Part shown: positions 1-9,200 of the stretch, piece by piece
Layout: each line of letters opens with the position of its first letter
Position numbering within the stretch: position 1 is the first letter of the stretch
From: Hemicentrotus pulcherrimus
Taxonomy: Eukaryota; Echinodermata; Echinoidea; Camarodonta; Strongylocentrotidae
Direction of reading: 5' to 3'
Length of the DNA: 13,217 nt
NCBI GenBank assembly: GCA_003118195.1
Contig: BEXV01003629.1
Span: 1 to 13,217, forward strand
Translations under genes and position numbers: made by a program
The notes under the pieces: model-generated
Seen by the model: the letters and a program-made list of their open reading frames with translations, nothing else
Told to the model about the DNA's origin: nothing
Database searches by the model: none

Positions 1-147
1 AGATAATTGATGTGATCAAGAATTTTCAAGCCATTATTCGCTCATTTGCTGTAACCCCATGTTCTGTAATGTGTAATTCCTGTTCACAAAGGTGGCTCCT
101 GTATTCAATATGCTTATAAATATTCTATTATTATCCCGTTATTTTAG
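1..147 (+). other. 3' end of an upstream HYDIN intron
   Basis: AT-rich sequence ending in an acceptor (TTATTTTAG, 139-147). The exon that follows is entered two bases before a full codon, so this intron is phase 1. Its donor lies upstream of the window. Nothing else is seen in it. Confidence 0.8.
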
Positions 148-295
148 GAAACGAGGCCTATGAGAGAATTTTCCTGATCAACAACGAGGCACGAGCCTTT
201 GACTTTGAGATCAATGAGACGTCTTGTCATTCAGAAGCATTCTCATCCAGGCTCCATTTGACTCCAATGAAGGGAACAATACTACCCAATGACAG
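148..295 (+). CDS. HYDIN: HYDIN exon E1 (window numbering)
   Basis: Encodes fragment residues 1-48 plus two bases of codon 49. The only open frame begins two bases in (NEAYERIFLINNEARAF...) and is bounded by an AG acceptor at 146-147 and the donor CAG|GTGAGG. The pattern IFLINN..RAFDFEI is the N-x-x-x-F-x-F strand pair typical of an ASH repeat, so the exon holds the front of repeat 1. The other two forward frames have early stops. The first two bases (GA) complete a codon begun in an exon outside the window. Confidence 0.88.
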
Positions 296-3200
296 GTGAG
301 GATCAGCTAGTTAAAGAGGGAGGGTTGTCAGTTTCCTTGTGCAGAAGGTCATATCAATTTGTTGACACCAGACTTGGTGGGAATACTATCAATGGGTGTT
401 CAAGTTGGCATACAGCAAACTCTTAGTCCTATCAAGAAATACTCCCTGGTCTCTTAGAGAGTCTCTGGGTGAGGGAAATGTAAGATAATGACTTTACCAT
501 ATGAGGGAATGAGTGGAAAATGTAGTGCATTACATAAGGCCTGTTGGTCATTAAACCAAAGCCTGCTTATCCTGCTGATTGACAAAACTTGTTATTGGGT
601 AAACACCTTAATGGTGTCAAATTCCCCATCAGAGCCCACTACAAAGTGTCTTTAGAGATATTTGAATGATAGACTGAAACATAATACAATAGTGTACTAG
701 CAGAGATAATATTTTATGAGTCAGCACTGAAATGCACTGAAATGAAATCCTTTCATTTTTATAAGTTATGTGAATATTACCATCATATTCAGTTTTCACT
801 TCCATGTTTTTGTATTGTTTTAGTAGTCTTCACTCTGATTACATTGTGAAAGGAGAAAGCATTATTACTACATTTTGCCAGCCTGCGTTCATGAACACAT
901 ATTTACCTTTTAAAAAAACATTCACAAGCTGTGAGTTATTAGGAGGTTAGTCTGAGTAGTGTTTTTCAAATCTTGAGATATTGAATATCTGAGGGCTCTC
1001 CATGAACTGATTTTTTACAACCTTAAGATATTGGATGGCCATCCAGGTACTGATCGAGATGTACTGTTTTGTCATAAGTAATAATCTTCATCATTTATTT
1101 CCAATTTGCAGGATTCCCATCGATGTCTCCTTCACCCCCAGTGAGGAGAAGGTGGTCAACTTCAACGTCCAGATCCAGGTCCGGAAGAAGACCCTACCGA
1201 TCTGCCTCAACGTCAAGGCGGAGGGCTACTCCATGAACTGCATTGTCCAGTGTGAAGACTCGACCGGTCAGAAGAAAGACCTGTCCAGCACAGGCGTCAA
1301 CTGCATTGACTTTGGAGAGGTCAGTCATATCATTTTTCTCAACTTTGACCTCTCAACTTGTTGTTTGACCGTTTCACGAATGTGGAGAGATCGACTTAAG
1401 TTGTTGGGTCGTGTTTGACTTTCAATTGAGAATGATCAGAAGATTTTGATTGAAACGTATGTATTCCTTGGACAACGATTTTAAGCCAAAGACCAGGCAT
1501 TTTATAGCATGTTGTCTCTCTCAACACAGGTGTAGTAAGTGGGTAACTAGTTGAATTCAATTCTTGAATGCCTTGTAAGCTCCATAAAATTGCATGCCAA
1601 TAGGTTGAACTAGTCAGAGTAATAGCTTTTGAAATACACAGGGACATTGTGTGTTTAATAAACATGTTATATTGTGTATGTGCAGTGTGACAAGTGAATG
1701 AATCTTAATTTGATGATGTATCATTGTATCAAAACCAAGTTCAAGTTCATGTAAGTCTGTACCGTATCTAATTTTGGTGGACTGCAAAAAATAAAAAATT
1801 GAAAAAAGAAAGAAAAGAATGATGGATTTCAACTGGATATTGACGTGCTGCATTAAAATCCCTTGTTTAATCTCTCATGTGTTAGATCGAGGTGAACGAG
1901 AAGGCAGTGCGTTCCATCTACATCATCAACACCGGCAAGTTCAACTTTGACTTTGAGTGGTTCTTGAAGGAGGAGACCAGGGGAAGCAACCCTAAGCTCT
2001 TGAGCATCTCACCGGACTTTGGTGGTGTACCCTGCAACGATCGCAAGCGTAGTGTCCTGTCCTTCAAACCCATTTACAAGACGACTCTCAGAGGGTGTGA
2101 GCTTGTCTGCAAGGTGAAACATCGTTCCAAGTGTTTTTTTATTATTTTTTTTCATTCCAAGTTTCCTGTTTATATGACTTTTATCTCTTTTTTGTAAGTG
2201 ACTAGTTTTTATATGTGTATAAACTAAATGGAATTTGAAACCTTTCCATTTCAGTGACACTGTGTGTGTGTATCTATCAGATACTCAAATTGGTTAGCTC
2301 TGTATGTACCACTGCGAATGAAAACAGAATGAAAACATGATTGAAGTCCTGTAGTTATTGGATTGATTTAGTGATTATTGTATCCAAGTGATAATGAAGT
2401 ATGTGTTTGTCTATACACATATGTCAGCTCCAGATGACATGCAGCTCTATGTCTTAATTTAGGTGTCAATTGCTTGAGGATGGGTGCATTGTCCTTATGC
2501 TTTGTAACTCTGATGTTGTCTCAGTTGTAGGCCTTTCACTTCCAAGACCATTGCACTATCTACTGAGTCATACCATCTTAGTATCGTATCACTTGGAAAG
2601 TTACCACCTGAGATATAATGTTGAATATGCCATATATGCTTACCTGATCTGAGTTTAAACTATTCCATTTGCATTCTTTATTCTTCTAGATTGCCAACGG
2701 TCCGACCTATGAGGTGAAGATCATCGGCCATGGGGTGGCGCCTGGGCTTCACTTCTCCTTCCCTCAGTATGACTTTGGGCCATGTTTCATCCACCGAGCC
2801 GGGATGCCAACCCACTCCAAGATCCTGACGCTCACAAACAGAGACAGCAAAGACATCAGGTGGGTCTACACACATATAGATAAATTAGAAGGGGCAAGAA
2901 CAGTAGAGGTTTTGTGGTTCAGTCGATAAGTCTCTGGACTGTGAACCACAATTCAAAGGGTTCAAATCCCTGCCACAACAATTACATTCTTTGCGAGACA
3001 TTAATCTACAATTGCCACACTCCACCCAGGTGAGGTAAATAGGTAACCAATAGGATTATTCCTTGAGACGCACTGTGCGCTGATGACAGCGGCCAGAGCT
3101 AAATCTAGAATATAATATACAAGAATATAATACAAGGAATATTATTATTATCCAAAATTGATTCACCTTGTGGGCCCCATCAAACCTTTAATCTATCATA

Positions 3201-6200
3201 TGTAATACATGTTCTAGCTGTCACCCTGCCCTTAATATCCTCTTAGACTACCAACAAAAATGTAGATTTGAGCTGCCTCTTCACTTTATATTTAAAGCAG
3301 CATATCTTTTGATATTGGACAACCATAAATTCTAATCTACTTAAGATAAAATTGGATCTCTGCAAATACCCACTAATACTGTCATACTGGCAATGAATTA
3401 CTTTGAAAAGCACTAGATCTCTGACAATAGAGTGTGTGACCAGTTAAGATTGGTTTTGATAATTACATAGTATGACCAAATATTCAATTAGGAAGAAATA
3501 TTTTGAATGAGTGTCATTTGGATACATACACTTCAAAGAAATTTGGATTATTTTGTATTTATATCTCCCCCTTCTCAATGAACACATTTTCAATGGACCT
3601 TTCTTTTGTATCCAGCGTTGATTGCCTTTACACAAGTACATCACACCTTCATCTCCAATTTGAAGCAACCGTGCTGTCACCAGGAGAGAGCAAAGACATC
3701 ACCTTCACATTCTACCCCAGGGAGGCAATCAGATATCAGGAGGTCATACCCTTTGAGCTCAACGGACTCTCTCGTGCTCAGGTAACGAAGAGAAGGGAAT
3801 TTCTGTCTGGACTAATATAGATTATAAGTCAGCAGAAGGTGTTCATTATTCCATATTTTATGATGCTCACTGTTAGTCTGTAGAGGATGGGTTATGAATC
3901 TATAGAGGCATTGCAGATGCATTAGGTATTAGTCTTTGATGGGTGTAGCCTTACATGGCCTGCAAATTCCTACCTGGATATCTCAATGAACCACACACAT
4001 GACGATATATACCCCCTCAATGAACCAATATCATAAAAAAAAACACACAAGATTTTCACTTTGGAAAAGTTTTTGCTTCTCAATTAATTTGCAGGAGAAA
4101 ATATGCGATGCTTTTGATTGCTCTTTTGTGGTAAGAAGATGAGTAATCAAACATTGTCAGCTAGCTGCTAGAGATAGAACTCACAATCATAATCCATCAA
4201 ATTGTGTTGGTCGAGTGTCTGACCTCAGTGAAAGAAGAAAGGAAGAAAATAGGAAATGTTGTTCACAATGCAGAATATTTTGAATGGACGACTGATACTT
4301 AACCCCTTTACCCCCAGGTTGAGATCTTTGGACTTGGTACTGAGATGCGTGTGGAGGTGGCCAACTCAAAGGACCGCATCGTCAAATTCGGGGCCCTGCG
4401 CATAGGCCAAGTCATTAAACGCTCTGTACCTATCATCAACAACAGCCCCGCCCCTCTCTCCTTTAATGTGGCCATCACCCCTCTCAACCCCATCCTGCAA
4501 CAAGTCCCCACTGTGCTGAAGCTGGCCCCTACTCAGGAGATTAGCCTCAAGGCCAAGGGCGGGGCCTCGCAGCTGGAGCTGGTCTTCAGCCCTAAGTGCC
4601 GCATCCCACAGTTTACTGAAGAGGTAAGATGATGTGGAGGCTGTTTGGTATAGTATTACTTTGAGTGTTGTTCTCATTTACATTTCCTTTTCCGTTATCA
4701 TTGTCACCATCATTGTCTTGATCATAATCATTATCACCATCTCCATCATCATCACCATCATTATCATCAGTAAAATTAGTATGTTTGCTATCTTTGTCAT
4801 CATTCTTATTATTTATGATTAGTTATTTATTTCTCAATTCATAGTTCAAATGTATTGTAGTTATAGTCAATTAGCTTCTGTAGGAGATGTTGTAATGATA
4901 GTGTATATATGTTTGAAACAAAGCATTAAAATCTTAATGCAAGGATTTGGTTGTAAAAATAAGAGAATAGCGTAAAAGATGTAAGTTTCTATTTGTATGT
5001 GATATGTTTGATTGGAACTTTTGCCTCTCCTAGTCTGATATGCAATTCTGAAGAAGAAAAAATTCTCCTGCTAAATTTACCCAATAAAGATTCTCCAAGA
5101 TGAGGTAATTGCTAAGAGAAGATGAGACAAATACAAAAAGAGAGAGAAAAAAAAAATCCTGATCTCTACGTATCCTGTGGAATATTACATTGTTTAGTAT
5201 ATTGCTTCTTTGTTTGAACTCTTGCCAGGTGATGTTAGAGTGTGCAGGTCTCTCTCAGCCTCTCCTGGTGGTGACTGGGTCATGCCAAGGAATAGAGATC
5301 AACCTGGACCAGGAATCTATTCCGTTTGGAGCTGTTGTCCTGAAGAGCAGTACCACACGCAAGCTCCTCATGTACAACACAGGAGATGTTGGTGCTGCGT
5401 AAGTGACTGCAGAGTTGTTGCTCCACTGTTTATGCTCTTCATATTGACTTGTTTTTTGTTTTGTTTTTGGTGGAATGATGTATAAAACAGGCAGAAAAAA
5501 TTTACTTTACATCCTGTAGCAAAACTACAAATTTCACATGACATAGATAGGGAAGCAGCTTTCTACTATACATGTACATGTGTATTTGGGCAAGAAATGA
5601 CAAGTTATATAGTTATTTACAACTGGGAAATGACCATTTATGTTGGCCAAAAGAAACACCTGACTTTTCAAAGCAAGTCCATGAGAGTTGATTTGTAGAC
5701 TAAGGGCTTACTTCTGAACCACTTCACATCTTCCATTGATGAAGATTTCACAAAATCTAAATCTTCATTATCAGTATTGCTGTTATCATGCTTGGTACTT
5801 GGCACTGTATTTTGTTTTACACTCATACAAATCGGGACAGATTTTTATGCCACATGTATGTGTAGTCCCATATACATCTTTCTGTATACAGTGCTTGTAA
5901 CTTTACCAAGACTGACTGGGCCAAATTTCTTATCATATTGATGATTTGTGAATCTTGCAGTACACACCAATACTTATAGATATATGCTAGATGATCAACT
6001 ATTTCTTATCAATTCCACACCATTTCTTTCACAATGCAATCGCATGACCAGAACTGAACTTTATCATTAATGTCTTCATTTATATCACTTTTTTATATTA
6101 GGTTCAAGTGGAATGCGGAGAAGTTTGCACCAGACTTTGCCATCAGCCCATCAGAGGGCTACATCTCCCAGGGCATGACTGTGACCTTTGAGGTCAAGTT

Positions 6201-9200
6201 CCAACCCACCAAGGTCTGCCAAGACATCAGATATGATGTAAGTTTAGTCACCCTCAATCACCTTTGACATTGTTTTATTTGTCACTCTGAATGTCTTGTC
6301 TACTAAGAGCCAGAAGGATGATAGCTTTATGTAAACCAAAGAGTTACCACCCTCCTGACTCTAAGCAGTCAATAGGTTAGTCTTCTATGCAAGAGCCCAT
6401 GATCCTTTAATTTTGAAAATGGTAATTCCTGTTTCAGAGCAGTTTGTTTGCACTCGACTGTGTCATCTAGACCATCAAATTACATATGTACTAACAAATT
6501 CTTTTTGGATGTGGACATTAAATGATGAAACAAAATCTGCAAGTCCCCCAAACTGGCAAATTTATTGACAAGAACATTACAGTTTTTTTTTTAATGCTCT
6601 ACTTTTCTTGCATTGAATATTATTGAATGTTAGAAGTACAGTAAAAGAAGTGAACTACATGTACTTAACTTGTTTAGGGCATGCCTTTATTCAACAAAGT
6701 TCATATTTGAGAGTCCAAATTAGATGGTGTCAGTATAATAAACACTTTTCCTCCCCTCTGTGATTTTCTACACAGAAACTGAACTGCAGCATTGAGGGAG
6801 GACGCCCTCTCAAGTTGGTCCTGACTGGCATGTGCGTGGGCTGCCAGCCTCAGAAGGAGATACTGCACTTCAGCACGCATGTCCGGGTCAAAGACACCCG
6901 CAGTCTGACCCTCCACAACCGCACCAACCAGCGCTGGGAGCAGCTGAGACCGGTGATCGAGGGTGAACACTGGACCGGTGCGGAAGCCATCACCGTGGAG
7001 CCCCAGCATAGCAAGGCCTATGAGCTTATCTACAGGCCACTGATCATGACCGCCGAGGGCAAGAAACATACGGTGGGTTTGCGCAGTGTATTCGTTTGGG
7101 AATCTGCTTAGGTGTGCTCTTTGCAGATTAATCATATAGGCCAAAGTTACAATTGCACAGCATAATTTTCTCAGTTTTGATTTATTTCTATCTCAAATCT
7201 TTAAAGCTGACACATAATTTTAAGTTTGAAAAAATGTTTATGATTTATTTAACAGGATCCTTGCATCCTCCTTGTTGTCCCCTTCCTCTGTTCTTCTCTT
7301 TCCTCAACTGCCTGTCTCTACCTTGCTCTCTCCTTGTCTCTTTGTTTCTCAGTAGACACGTTTTTAGAATATTCTTTATTTTTCTTCATGAGATTTATTA
7401 GTTCATTGTTAACTTATCTTACCTAATTTTCTTACTTTAAATCTCTTTTCATTTTACTCCCTTGTCCTCTCTTTGTTTCTCTTTAAATGTTTCATCAGAA
7501 TTTGAGCATGAATTTTCCTCCACCTTCTCAAACAAAATCTCTGACGTTAAACCTAATCAGAAAGCGAAATTATAAAGTACTTTACTCATTTATTTTCCAC
7601 CTGCAGGGCAGTGTCTTCTTTGCCCTACCCGATGGCTCAGGACTCATGTACAACATGGTAGGTGTCTCTGAAGCACCCAAGGCAGCAGGGAACATCACCA
7701 GAGATATCCCCAGCAAGACACACTACACAGAGAGTCTCTCAGTATCCAACTGGCTCAAGCGGCCCCAGAGGTATGTAGACATGTCGTCTGCCAAACTGGT
7801 AGCAAGCAGCAGATTTCCCTTATGACTCTGTGTTGTTTATTTCATTTTTTTGTATTAGTTCTGGTGCCCCTGTCCTAGTTGTGTCATGGAGCAACACGTA
7901 TGGAGCAGGAGCTCTTAAGCAATCTAGTTTTTGCTGCTTTAATAAAATGTTATTTCACTTACCGGTAGTCTGGATTTGGACAAGTCCTCCACTGTTCCAA
8001 TCTTTCCAGTTACCAGCTGAGAAAGCTAAACTCAGTTTGGAGACAGAATAAAACTTTATGCTTGTGACAATTTTGACATTTGACACACCTAACAAATTAG
8101 AAAATCAATTATCATTTGAAAAGACTTTTCTTTACAGTAAGATAAAAGTTTAAAAGAAATTAATTATTAAACCATTTCACCGTAATGCATTAGATTGTGA
8201 TGTCAGCATTTGGAAATGTAAAGAATTAAACTTTATTTAAATACTTTTTTGCATATTTTAATGTTGTAGATTCAAGGCCGTTATTGAGATGATTAAGCCC
8301 GACAAACTGGACCCAGCTACGACTCTGAAAGGCTTGGACTACATTGATGTTCCAGGTCTTAGTAAGAGGGACTACAAACTCAACTTCTTCTGCCACAAGG
8401 AAGCTTCATATGCTGCTAAGGTAAAATTACAGCCAACCTAGCATAAATTTACATTGACACAAATCTTGACTAGTCACTGTACGAGTCATGGGAAATACTG
8501 CATTTAAATTTTTCCAGGAATTGGCATTCGTTACCCTTCCGCTTTTTGAAAATAGCATCAATAATTTACATGATTCTATTAGGCAAATGTTTTGAAAGGA
8601 GTTCAGAAATGCATATTTTATGCTGCAATAGAGATGATACCGATAAATGTTCCAATGTATTAACATATCCTGTATTTATATACATACACAGTGTGTATAT
8701 ACTGCACCAAAATCACAATACGTCCAGAGTCAATCTAGGTGAAGGGTGTAAATACTTCCAGTCATACTTAATTCATACTTTCTTTTTCTCCCCTGCCAAT
8801 GACAGATTCTCTTCCGCAATGAGCAGACCAATGAGTTCCAGTTCTACTACATCACCTTCAAGAGCACCCCGCCGGGCATCATTGACTTGGTGGAGATGAG
8901 TACACCGGTCCGTCTCAGTACCTCTCATACCATCACCCTAGAGAACCCTCTGTCCTTACCCGTCACCTTCCAGACTATCTGTGCCGTCAATGATATCATG
9001 GTCCCACCGCAGCTTATGGTCCCTCCCCAGTCAGAGGTAAGGGTCCTTGTGAAAGTACCATATTGTATGCGTGGTAAAAAGACGCGTATAGAAACATGTA
9101 CAAGGATAATGGATGTACATTCTGAAGGGGAATAATAATAATAATCTTTTATAGTCCACTCCAAAAAAAAAAATTATTAAACCGAAAATGGACATTCTTT

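Noticed and set aside
1035..1111. An in-frame start upstream of exon E2 that could make an independent short protein
   Set aside because: The residues before 1112 are unlike HYDIN and the TTTGCAG acceptor plus exact frame join to E1 explain the exon.
2911..2979. A functional tRNA-His gene
   Set aside because: The box B and acceptor stem are good, but the anticodon and T stems carry mismatches and a SINE-like body with an ATT tail follows directly.
4634..4822. Ile/Thr/Ser-rich 62-codon frame resembling a membrane peptide
   Set aside because: It is the CAT/ATC microsatellite in translation, inside an intron.
6701..7144. A 147-codon open frame on the - strand over exon E9
   Set aside because: It is an antisense shadow of a well-supported HYDIN exon with biased third positions; the sense protein has clear family landmarks and splice sites.
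8676..8703. A regulatory hairpin in intron I11
   Set aside because: The inverted repeat is imperfect and made of TA/TG dinucleotides, as expected of a worn microsatellite.
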